NCBI GenBank assembly: GCA_903906615.1
Contig: CAIVKT010000009.1
Location: 1 to 7,209 of the forward strand
DNA: 7,209 nt
Direction of reading: 5' to 3'
Source of the DNA: an uncultured Bacteroidota bacterium
GTDB taxonomy: Bacteria > Bacteroidota > Bacteroidia > Chitinophagales > Chitinophagaceae
In this document: one piece after another, positions 1 through 5,998 of the stretch
Numbering within the stretch: position 1 is the stretch's first letter
Layout of the letters: the number at the start of each line of letters is the position of its first letter
Position numbers and translations under genes: made by a program
The notes under the pieces: generated by a model
What the model was told of the DNA's origin: nothing
Database searches by the model: none
Seen by the model: only the letters and a program-made list of their open reading frames with translations

Positions 1-69
1 CCTGTCCATATAGCGTGCATATGCGTGTTTTAGGTTAGAATTGATAAAAAAAGTGTGCCGCTAAGGCTT
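1..69. other. Left-edge non-coding stretch, no gene identified
   Basis: No reading frame crosses these bases without a stop except short runs off the left edge. On the minus strand an ATG at 20-18 (and another at 9-7) opens a frame that leaves the window, so a further minus-strand gene after the DinB gene could begin here; too little is visible to name it. A 3-bp GCC/GGC stem followed by four T at 57-71 is too small to call a terminator. Confidence 0.3.
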
Positions 70-567
70 TTACTTCATCATCCGCACATACCCAATAAAA
101 TCAGTTCCCGGTATTTCTGTTACACCAGCCTGGCGCATCATGGTCACTAATTGGCCTCTGTGATAGGTAGAATGATTGAAAACGTGATGTAGCACATCAT
201 GTATAGGCGTATTGTGTGCATTCTTTCTGAGGTCGCTATAAGATAATGCTGCTTTTGCGGCTCCATCATCGGCCAGCTGTGCTGTGTATTGCTTCAGGCT
301 TGCGGATGCAGCTTGCCACCCGGCACAGGCTTCTTTAAAGGTGCCTTTAAAAGTAGCTTGTAGCCATACGGGCTGGTCTACAAGTTGCAGGCGTTGCAGC
401 CAGGTGTTTTCCGCGCTCCACACATGTAGCACTGTTCCCCGTATGGTAGGGAAGCTGCTGAGTATCTCCTTATCCAGCGAAGCTTCATCCAGTTTCAGCA
501 TTGCCTCTATTATACGGTCGTTAGCCCAAATATTGTAGCGGGCATATTGCAATAGTATTTCCTTCAT
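70..567 (-). CDS. DinB family protein (putative metal-binding four-helix bundle)
   Basis: A 165-residue protein, the usual length for the DinB/YfiT-like four-helix-bundle superfamily. The N-terminus has the family look (QYARYNIWANDRI, residues 7-19: a Y/W-N-x-W-A-N helix). Three histidines are placed as the family metal triad: His48 in the GTVLHVW helix, and His132 and His136 in the HHVFNHSTYHRGQ helix, followed by the usual RGQ turn. No signal peptide or membrane segment is seen, so it is probably cytosolic. Known members include bacillithiol or mycothiol transferases and DNA-damage-inducible proteins of unknown role; the substrate here cannot be told from sequence. The ATG at 567-565 fits the family N-terminus. 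It diverges from the PLP-enzyme gene with only 35 bp between the start codons, so the two promoters would have to overlap or reach into coding sequence. Confidence 0.88.
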   Translation of the reverse strand: MKEILLQYARYNIWANDRIIEAMLKLDEASLDKEILSSFPTIRGTVLHVWSAENTWLQRLQLVDQPVWLQATFKGTFKEACAGWQAASASLKQYTAQLADDGAAKAALSYSDLRKNAHNTPIHDVLHHVFNHSTYHRGQLVTMMRQAGVTEIPGTDFIGYVRMMK

Positions 568-602
568 AGCAAATCGTAACTTTACCCTAAATTTAAGGAT
601 AA

Positions 603-1838
603 ATGGCAGAAAATACTCCTCTTGGCTTCGACACAGTGTGCCTGCACGGCGGCCATACCCCCGAAAGTAACCGGGCCCATCTCACACCTATATATGCGTC
701 AAGTACTTATACTTTTGATAGCGCACAGCAGGCCATAGACGTGTTCAAAGGCGATGAGAAGGGATATATCTATGGCCGCTGGGGCAACCCCACCATTACC
801 GAGGCCGAGGAGAAGATAGCGCTGCTGGAAGCCTATGGGCTGAAGGATGCCAAAGGCGATCCATTGCAGCTCAAAGCCATACTCCACGCATCGGGCATGG
901 CTGCTATCTGCACTATGCTGCTGGGCAATCTTAAAGCCGGGCAGAAGATACTTACACACCACTCGCTCTACGGCGGTATGCACGAGCTTGCCGAGAAGAT
1001 ACTGCCTGATATGGGCATCGAAGCCATCATCATAGACTTTCATGATATTGCTAAAGTTGAAGAGGCGCTGAATGCTGATGAAACTATAGGGCTGATGTAT
1101 ATTGAAACTCCTGCCAACCCTACCCTGCAATGCCTGGACCTGGAGGTGCTTTGCTCACTCGGCAAAACATACGGCCTTACCGTATGCGTGGACAATACAT
1201 TCGCCACACCCTACCTGCAACAGCCTTTTAAGTATGATGTGGACTATGTGATGCACTCCACCACCAAATTCCTCAACGGCCATGGTACGGCCATAGGCGG
1301 TATAGTGGTGGGCAAGGATGTGGAGAAAATGAGCAAGGGCATTACGAAGATGCACCGCCTGCTGGGTGGCAACAGCAATGCGTTCGATGCCTTCCTGCTT
1401 ACTAACGGCCTGCGCACCTTCAGCCTGCGTATGGAGCGCCATTGCAGCAATGCCATGCAGGTAGCACAGTTCCTGGAAAAACATGAAGCGGTGGCCCATG
1501 TCAATTACCTGGGCCTCGACAGCCATCCTGATGCCGCAATAGCAAAGAAGCAAATGAAGCATCCCGGCGCTATGCTAAGCTTTGAGCTAAAGGGCGGCTT
1601 TGATGCCGGCGTACAGTTCATAGACAAACTGAAATTATGCACCAATGCAGTATCACTAGGCACCTGCGACACACTGATCTCTCACCCCGCGTCCAGCACC
1701 CACATGGGCGTAGCCCGAGAAAAGCGAATACAATTTGGTATCACAGATGGATTGATACGCATGAGCGTGGGTATAGAGAATGTAGAGGATATTATTAATG
1801 ACCTGGAGCAGGCGATGGGGAAAACCCCAAACCCCTAA
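603..1838 (+). CDS. Trans-sulfuration family PLP enzyme, methionine gamma-lyase / cystathionine gamma-lyase-like
   Basis: This 411-residue protein carries all the fold-type I landmarks of the Cys/Met metabolism PLP family. Tyr57 and Arg59 lie in YGRWGNPT (phosphate grip from the partner subunit), ASGMAAI is at 96-102, Tyr123 stacks on the PLP ring, Asp197 lies in VDNTFATP, the Schiff-base lysine is Lys222 in HSTTKFLNGHG, HPASSTH is near 361-367, and the carboxylate-binding arginine is Arg386 in LIRMSVG. Members cleave or exchange the gamma-substituent of methionine, cystathionine or O-acyl-homoserine. The cysteine that marks classical methionine gamma-lyases (P. putida Cys116) is Gly125 here, and about ten extra residues (near 79-91) sit before the SGM motif, so exact substrate choice is open. 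The ATG follows an in-frame TAA directly (600-602); AAGGA at 595-599 is a weak ribosome-binding candidate. The last few codons (TPNP-stop) lie inside a GC-rich repeat. Family certain; reaction uncertain. Confidence 0.93.
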   Translation: MAENTPLGFDTVCLHGGHTPESNRAHLTPIYASSTYTFDSAQQAIDVFKGDEKGYIYGRWGNPTITEAEEKIALLEAYGLKDAKGDPLQLKAILHASGMAAICTMLLGNLKAGQKILTHHSLYGGMHELAEKILPDMGIEAIIIDFHDIAKVEEALNADETIGLMYIETPANPTLQCLDLEVLCSLGKTYGLTVCVDNTFATPYLQQPFKYDVDYVMHSTTKFLNGHGTAIGGIVVGKDVEKMSKGITKMHRLLGGNSNAFDAFLLTNGLRTFSLRMERHCSNAMQVAQFLEKHEAVAHVNYLGLDSHPDAAIAKKQMKHPGAMLSFELKGGFDAGVQFIDKLKLCTNAVSLGTCDTLISHPASSTHMGVAREKRIQFGITDGLIRMSVGIENVEDIINDLEQAMGKTPNP

Positions 1839-1851
1839 AGGGGATTCTCCC
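1825..1851 (+). repeat. GC-rich CCCCTAAAGGGG intergenic repeat, copy A
   Basis: The core at 1832-1843 is CCCCTAAAGGGG, preceded by CCCC-AAA and followed by ATTCTCCC. GGGGAAAACCCC at 1817-1828 runs into it from the left. The copy covers the end of the PLP-enzyme gene and so supplies its last residues and its stop codon. I recall repeats of this CCCCTAAAGGGG type at gene ends across many Bacteroidota genomes, but I could not test that here. Copy B lies inverted at 1915-1938. Confidence 0.65.
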
Positions 1852-1914
1852 TATGTTATTACTACCGTTTTTACATAATAACCACAACTAAATAATTTGG
1901 AACATAGCCATACA

Positions 1915-1938
1915 CATTCCCCCTTTAGGGGTCAGGGG
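1915..1938 (-). repeat. GC-rich CCCCTAAAGGGG intergenic repeat, copy B (inverted)
   Basis: Read on the minus strand this gives CCCCTGACCCCTAAAGGGG, matching copy A at 17 of 19 positions including all 12 of the core. On a plus-strand transcript, 1823-1843 could pair with 1920-1940 (19 of 21 positions) around a 76-base loop. No T-run follows, so it is not a standard intrinsic terminator. The copy ends one base before the TTG proposed as the ACMSD start, which would be held at the foot of the stem. Confidence 0.65.
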
Positions 1939-2928
1939 TTGAAGATAGACATCCACACCCACATCATGCCGGAGCATATACCCAACTGGTTTCAGAAGTT
2001 TGGGTATGGCGAGTTCATCAGGCTGGAGCATCATAAACCTTGTTGTGCGCAGATGATAAAGGGCGATAAGGTTTTTCGTGAGATAGAAAGTAACTGTTGG
2101 GACCCAGCTGTGCGTACAAAGGAAATGGACATGACCACTGTGGATAAGCAAGTGCTTTCTACCATACCCGTACTGTTCAACTACTTTGCGAAGCCCGAAC
2201 ATGCGCTGGAAACTTCCCGCTTTTTCAATGACCATATTGCACAGTGCGTAGATCATCACCCCAATCGTTTTATAGGCATAGGCACTGTGCCTTTGCAGGA
2301 TGTGGATACTGCCATAAAGGAAATGGAACGATGCATCAAGGAGCTTAAAATGCCGGGTGTGGAGATAGGCTCGAACATCAACACCAAAAACCTGAGCGAC
2401 CCCTATTTTGATCCTTTTTGGGAAGCTGCCGAGCAACTGGGCTGCTGCATATTTGTACATCCATGGGAGATGATGGGCGAAAAAGAAATGAGCAAATATT
2501 GGCTACCGTGGCTGGTAGGCATGCCCGCCGAAACCAGCCGTGCTATATGCTCCATGATATTCGGTGGCATCTTTGAGCGATACCCCAAATTACGTGTAGC
2601 CTTTGCGCATGGCGGTGGCAGCTTCCCGCTTACCGTAGGCCGCATAGAGCATGGCTACAATGTGCGCCCCGACCTGTGCGCGATAGACAACGCAAAAAAT
2701 CCCCGCGACTACATCGGCAAATTCTGGATAGACACTTTGGTGCATGACCCCAAGGCACTTGACTTTGTAATAGACATCATGGGCAGCGACAAGCTATGTA
2801 TGGGCAGCGATTACCCATTTCCATTGGGCGAACACCACCCGGGAAAGCTCATAGAAAACATGAGCTACACACAAGAGCTTAAAGACAAACTGTTGTATAA
2901 GAATGCGATGGAGTGGCTGGGCCGGTAA
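1939..2928 (+). CDS. 2-amino-3-carboxymuconate-6-semialdehyde decarboxylase (ACMSD)
   Basis: This is a metal-dependent decarboxylase of the amidohydrolase superfamily. It turns aminocarboxymuconate semialdehyde, a product of tryptophan breakdown through kynurenine and 3-hydroxyanthranilate, into aminomuconate semialdehyde, diverting it from quinolinate and NAD. Similarity to animal ACMSD is strong along the whole length (ENCWDP, FVHPW, YWLPWLVGMPAET, AHGGG, GSDYPFPLGE, PGKLIE). Counting from the TTG at 1939 gives 329 residues with metal ligands His6, His8, His174 and Asp291, catalytic His224, and Arg47, Trp191 and Arg235 at the substrate site. These are the same numbers I recall for human ACMSD, which supports this start. 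An in-frame TTG at 1897 would add 14 residues, mostly repeat-encoded; the first in-frame ATG lies after the His-x-His motif and would destroy the site. No other kynurenine-pathway gene is in view, so whether the cell degrades tryptophan or 2-nitrobenzoate-type aromatics (where the homologue is nbaD) is unknown. Confidence 0.93.
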   Translation: MKIDIHTHIMPEHIPNWFQKFGYGEFIRLEHHKPCCAQMIKGDKVFREIESNCWDPAVRTKEMDMTTVDKQVLSTIPVLFNYFAKPEHALETSRFFNDHIAQCVDHHPNRFIGIGTVPLQDVDTAIKEMERCIKELKMPGVEIGSNINTKNLSDPYFDPFWEAAEQLGCCIFVHPWEMMGEKEMSKYWLPWLVGMPAETSRAICSMIFGGIFERYPKLRVAFAHGGGSFPLTVGRIEHGYNVRPDLCAIDNAKNPRDYIGKFWIDTLVHDPKALDFVIDIMGSDKLCMGSDYPFPLGEHHPGKLIENMSYTQELKDKLLYKNAMEWLGR

Positions 2929-2931
2929 CGA

Positions 2932-3609
2932 TCATCTTAATACTGTACCCTTATATTCACTTTTCAGGATAAAGCCCCTGTAGCGGGAATCCAGCGCATT
3001 ATGCCTGTTGTCACCCAAAACAAAGTAGCATTCCGCAGGAACGACCGCCGGGCCAAACTGGTCACAGTTCCAGTTCTTTTGGTAGTGTCTTTCTATATAT
3101 TCATCTTTGTAATCAGGCGGATGTATTACCCGCCGTGCCTGAATTGCGTGTGTCGACAAAAATTTAGAAGTCGTGAATAATTGAACACTATCCTCATTTG
3201 TCCGATATATATCATCGTAGAGCATTTTGTCAGCCTGCTCTATTAATGGAAGGTTTTCTTTAGGGGTTTTGAATTCCCCGTTCAGGCTGATATCGCCGTC
3301 CACATTGCGCCCATTTACGTACAGCACGCCGTCTTTTATAACTATTGTATCGCCGGGCATACCACATAGCCTGTGTACATACACCTCTTTTTTCAGCGTT
3401 GAGGAATCGAAGGCATAGTAACAGATAAAATCCAGCCTTGCCGGCTTCTTCAGATTACTTGAAAAGAAATAATTGCCCCGCTTTATAGTTGGTTCATTCG
3501 ATGATGTGGGAACAGTATACAACTGTAGCATACCTGTAGCCCGGCCAATTATCCAGAGGAACATTACCAATGAAAAAAGTATGGCTGCTATTTTTCCTGC
3601 TGCTTTCAT
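2932..3609 (-). CDS. S26 family signal peptidase (signal peptidase I-like, Ser-His type)
   Basis: A 225-residue protein with one N-terminal membrane segment (about residues 7-22) and an outward catalytic domain. The S26 boxes are in order: VPTSSNEPTIKRG (33-45) with the likely nucleophile Ser37; YVHRLCGMPGD (77-87), the box that normally holds the general-base lysine; and GDNRHNALDSRYRG (199-212), the conserved GDNR...DSR box. Bacterial type I signal peptidases cleave signal peptides from exported proteins using a Ser-Lys pair. Here the lysine position, just before Arg80, is His79, as in the Ser-His enzymes of the endoplasmic reticulum and archaea, and the methionine usual after the serine is Asn38. 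About 110 residues separate the second and third boxes. It follows the lipoprotein gene after 14 bp and is probably cotranscribed with it, although lipoproteins themselves are normally cut by LspA. Family clear; a housekeeping role is doubtful. Confidence 0.87.
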   Translation of the reverse strand: MKAAGKIAAILFSLVMFLWIIGRATGMLQLYTVPTSSNEPTIKRGNYFFSSNLKKPARLDFICYYAFDSSTLKKEVYVHRLCGMPGDTIVIKDGVLYVNGRNVDGDISLNGEFKTPKENLPLIEQADKMLYDDIYRTNEDSVQLFTTSKFLSTHAIQARRVIHPPDYKDEYIERHYQKNWNCDQFGPAVVPAECYFVLGDNRHNALDSRYRGFILKSEYKGTVLR

Positions 3610-3623
3610 ACAATGAGTTTATG

Positions 3624-5057
3624 CTATGGCGATGTATAGCACCCTATATCTATGGGGTTAGTCCATGGCTTGTTATCCAGGTCATTGCCCGGCAAGGTAC
3701 CAGCCCCAGTGCCTATTGCCGGCGATCCTGTAGTCAAATGAAAGTCGGCATTGATGTTGCTTTTGAACATCGGGTCCTGGTTGAAGATAGTATGGTCAAA
3801 ATGCACGAAGCTCTCCCGTGTATTGCCCATGCTCAGCAGGCAATTCTTCATGATAAAACTGGCTGTGGCACCGCCCAGCGAGTCACAGATGATCTCACTG
3901 TCTAAGGAACCATATACAATACAGTTTTCCATAAAACCATTCAGGTTGCCCGGTATCCAGTTGTTATTACCTTCATTAAAGTAGTTGAGCACGACTAGTG
4001 TGCCCGCATCGCCATGTGCCAATACACTGCTGCCGTAGTTAGCAAATGTGCAGTTGATCAAAGAGTCTGTGCCTCCCTGTATCACTGCCAGCGCCTGCGC
4101 ACCGGTACCCTGCACCAGGCAGGTGTTGGCACTCAATTTACCCGACCATGCAAGTATACCGTAGCCTATTGAGTTTTCAATTATAGTATGGTCTATCGTC
4201 AATTTACCCTCTGTATCCACTTCCAGCGCGGCAGGTTGAATAGCATAGTTGTAGTATCCGGTAGCCCCACCGCAATTTTTGATGACTGCATGGCTTATAT
4301 TACCCGTGCCACCCGGAAAAACCTCTATGCCCCCCCACTCTCCAGGGTAGCCTATATAGCCGAAGTATGCGCGGTCCAAACGGTCGCCCTGGAACACAAC
4401 ACTATCGCTGGCTGTGCCGTTCACATTCAGGTTACCGTACACAAATATGCGGGCATTCTGGTGCATGTACACTCTGCAGTTAGCCGGGATATTCAAAGTA
4501 GCTCCCGGACCTACTTCCATCGAGTTAATGACTACATAAGGTTTATCGGTGACCCAGTTCGTAACGGGCCCATTTGCTACAGAAAAACTATCACTCACTA
4601 TATAATGTGCATTCTGCCCATAGGCAGTAAAAGGGATTGAAAAATCCTTCCCATTCAGCGTAGCTATGAGTTCATCAGTTACTATGAAAGGAGTAAGAGT
4701 ATCGCTGGGATTAATATTTACTGTAGCAAAAACATAGAGGCTATCATGCGCGGCTATCTTTAAGTTAGGCACGTTGTTGCCGGAGAAGCCATCCACATTC
4801 AGGTGAAAATAAGAAGTAGTGCCATTTTGCAGCCTTATAGAGCTAATGATCACCTCCTCATTCTGCGGGTTATAAATGAGCAGGCCGGTAGTAAAGCTGC
4901 CTGCCGCTGTAAATACAGTATCAAACTTCAGCGTGTCCACCGAAAACTTTAGTGTACCACCGGTTGAAAGCACCCTTGTTTTGGTGCAGGCTGCACTCAA
5001 CAGCAGGCTTATTCCCGCTATCCATAAAATGACCCTATATCCTGCTTTCGACCGCAT
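3624..5057 (-). CDS. Lipoprotein with N-terminal Ig-like domain and right-handed parallel beta-helix
   Basis: A 477-residue exported lipoprotein. It begins with two positive residues, a hydrophobic stretch (about 9-20) and a lipobox LSAAC with the lipidated cysteine at 24. The next residues (TKTRV) lack the acidic cluster of Bacteroidota surface-export signals, so it may stay on the periplasmic face of the outer membrane (inference). Residues about 35-147 (LKFDTVFTAAGS, IYNPQNEEVIISSIRLQNG, FHLNVDG, DSLYVFATV) look like an Ig/ASH-type beta-sandwich. From about 170 onward comes a repeating beta-helix pattern (VFQGDRL, EWGGIEVFPG, ISHAVIKNCGG, LTIDHTIIENS, SLINCTFAN, NGFMENCIVYGS, ASFIMKNCLLS), ending with LTTGSPAIGTG and IDIGCY, as many Bacteroidota beta-helix proteins do. 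Such helices often bind or cut polysaccharides, but I see no pectate-lyase catalytic signature and assign no reaction. It heads a two-gene minus-strand unit with the S26 peptidase. Confidence 0.85.
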   Translation of the reverse strand: MRSKAGYRVILWIAGISLLLSAACTKTRVLSTGGTLKFSVDTLKFDTVFTAAGSFTTGLLIYNPQNEEVIISSIRLQNGTTSYFHLNVDGFSGNNVPNLKIAAHDSLYVFATVNINPSDTLTPFIVTDELIATLNGKDFSIPFTAYGQNAHYIVSDSFSVANGPVTNWVTDKPYVVINSMEVGPGATLNIPANCRVYMHQNARIFVYGNLNVNGTASDSVVFQGDRLDRAYFGYIGYPGEWGGIEVFPGGTGNISHAVIKNCGGATGYYNYAIQPAALEVDTEGKLTIDHTIIENSIGYGILAWSGKLSANTCLVQGTGAQALAVIQGGTDSLINCTFANYGSSVLAHGDAGTLVVLNYFNEGNNNWIPGNLNGFMENCIVYGSLDSEIICDSLGGATASFIMKNCLLSMGNTRESFVHFDHTIFNQDPMFKSNINADFHLTTGSPAIGTGAGTLPGNDLDNKPWTNPIDIGCYTSP

Positions 5058-5093
5058 TTATCGCTCTTTGGTGTAAAAATAACTAAAGTGTAT

Positions 5094-5109
5094 TGATAAC
5101 GTGTTATCA
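5094..5109. promoter_or_regulatory. Palindromic operator candidate TGATAAC-GT-GTTATCA
   Basis: Two perfect 7-bp arms, TGATAAC (5094-5100) and GTTATCA (5103-5109), flank a 2-bp centre. The site lies 36 bp before the lipoprotein start and 38 bp before the -33 element of the DUF62 promoter, where a dimeric regulator could act on either side. On the minus strand, TACACTTTA at 5092-5084 resembles a loose -7 box for the lipoprotein gene, which would place the palindrome just upstream of it. No known regulator is recognised. Confidence 0.45.
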
Positions 5110-5147
5110 GTCGAAATATTATATCCCTTGCGTTAAACAGCGCAAAC

Positions 5148-5178
5148 TTTGCATTGCATTATTTGCGGCGTACTTTTG
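5148..5178 (+). promoter_or_regulatory. Bacteroidota-type sigma-A promoter for the DUF62-ABM pair
   Basis: TTTG at 5148-5151, a 19-base spacer, then TACTTTTG at 5171-5178 match the Bacteroidota primary-sigma consensus TTTG-N19-TAnnTTTG in both boxes and in spacing. Transcription would begin around 5184-5187, leaving a leader of about 30 bases before the ATG at 5216. This also rules out the upstream in-frame ATG at 5093 as the main start. Confidence 0.75.
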
Positions 5179-5215
5179 TTTCGGCCCATTTGCTCCGGGC
5201 AAATTTATATATACT

Positions 5216-5998
5216 ATGTCCTGTATCACATTGCTTTCAGACCTAAGCCTGCAAGATGCCTCCGTGGGCGTTGCCAAAGGCATACTGATGCAATACATGC
5301 CGGATGCACCCATTATAGACATCAGTCACGAGGTAACCCCGTTTAATGTGCGGCAGGCAGCCTACCTGCTTTCTTCTGTACGGAAAAACTTCCCGGCAGG
5401 TACCGTTCATGTTGTGCTGTGCGATATTTTCTCGGAGAAATCGCCACGACTGGCATTATTTGAAGCTGATGGTTGCTACTATCTATCACCCGATAATGGC
5501 ATATTGCCACTGGCTTTAGGCACAGAAAGTGCAACTGCATGGGAATGTGTATTACCCGATAATGGCGCTACCTTCACCGACTGGCTGCACACTACAGGCA
5601 GGATGATCCAGGAACTACAGACAAAAACGCCTGCCGATCTCGGCCTGAAGAGCCTGCAATTAAAAGCACCGGCGGGTATCCCTGCCGAGCCAACAGACAA
5701 CCATACGATCAACTGCAACGTCATTCATATAGACCAGTATGAGAATGTGGTGCTCGATGTCACTAAGCAACAATTTGATGCAATGGCCAATGGCCGCAGT
5801 TTCAGGCTGGAATTTATGCTTATTGAAGAAATTACAGAGCTAAGTACAGGCTACAACGATGTAAGGCCGGGCTTCAAACTATGCCGCTTTAATAACAGTG
5901 GCTATTTGGAGATCTGCGTGAACAGGGGCAAGGCTGCCAGCCTGTTCGGCTTAAAGCTGGGTGGTAAATACAACGACATAAAAATCAACTTCCGATGA
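5216..5998 (+). CDS. SAM hydroxide adenosyltransferase-like protein (DUF62, SAM-dependent chlorinase/fluorinase family)
   Basis: 260 residues from the ATG at 5216. The N-terminal domain shows the family layout: ITLLSDLSLQD (4-14, for the usual TDFG..D), VGVAKGIL, IIDISHEVTPFNVRQAAYLL (33-52), FPAGTVHVV (59-67) and SPDNGILPLAL (91-101). The C-terminal beta-barrel domain has IDQYENVVLDV (172-182), for the usual D-FGN, and FNNSGYLEICVNRGKAASLFGLK-GGK. Ordinary members hydrolyse SAM to adenosine and methionine; a few are halogenases. The normal VDPGVGxxR loop is CDIFSEKSPR here (69-78; Asp70 and Arg78, one residue further apart than usual), and the HGRDxFAP motif is replaced by TFTDWLHTTGR (119-129), so activity is not assured. 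The longer frame from 5093 begins upstream of the promoter and lacks family similarity in its first 41 residues. The gene overlaps the next by 4 bp. Confidence 0.85.
   Translation: MSCITLLSDLSLQDASVGVAKGILMQYMPDAPIIDISHEVTPFNVRQAAYLLSSVRKNFPAGTVHVVLCDIFSEKSPRLALFEADGCYYLSPDNGILPLALGTESATAWECVLPDNGATFTDWLHTTGRMIQELQTKTPADLGLKSLQLKAPAGIPAEPTDNHTINCNVIHIDQYENVVLDVTKQQFDAMANGRSFRLEFMLIEEITELSTGYNDVRPGFKLCRFNNSGYLEICVNRGKAASLFGLKLGGKYNDIKINFR

Noticed and set aside
57..71. Small GCC/GGC hairpin with following T-run as a terminator
   Set aside because: A 3-bp stem is too weak, and the T-run is on the plus strand where no upstream plus-strand gene is seen.
568..602. Promoters for the divergent DinB and PLP-enzyme genes
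   Set aside because: TAACTTTA (577-584, plus) and TACGATTTG (579-571, minus) are off consensus, no well-spaced -33 box was found for the plus-strand one, and the minus-strand one would start transcription at or inside the DinB start codon.
699..1562. Long antisense frames on the minus strand over the PLP-enzyme gene
   Set aside because: They are shadows of a clearly real gene, with no recognisable domains.
1825..1940. Intrinsic terminator for the PLP-enzyme gene
   Set aside because: The large stem has a 76-base loop and no T-run after it, so standard intrinsic termination is not supported.
1888..2460. 190-codon antisense frame over the ACMSD gene
   Set aside because: The plus-strand frame matches ACMSD along its whole length; the antisense product shows no motif.
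3257..3279. A third CCCCTAAAGGGG-like repeat (CTTTAGGGG followed by TTCCCC)
   Set aside because: Only the TTTAGGGGT core matches, it lies inside the S26 peptidase coding region in good reading sense, and flanks do not match the other copies.
5093..5110. FNR/CRP-type site (TTGAT...ATCA)
   Set aside because: The gap between half sites is 8 bases, not the 4 of an FNR box, so the palindrome is left unassigned.
5093..5215. N-terminal extension of the DUF62 frame beginning at ATG 5093
   Set aside because: It lies across and upstream of a near-consensus promoter, has no family similarity, and the family N-terminus (ITLLSD) begins right after the ATG at 5216.
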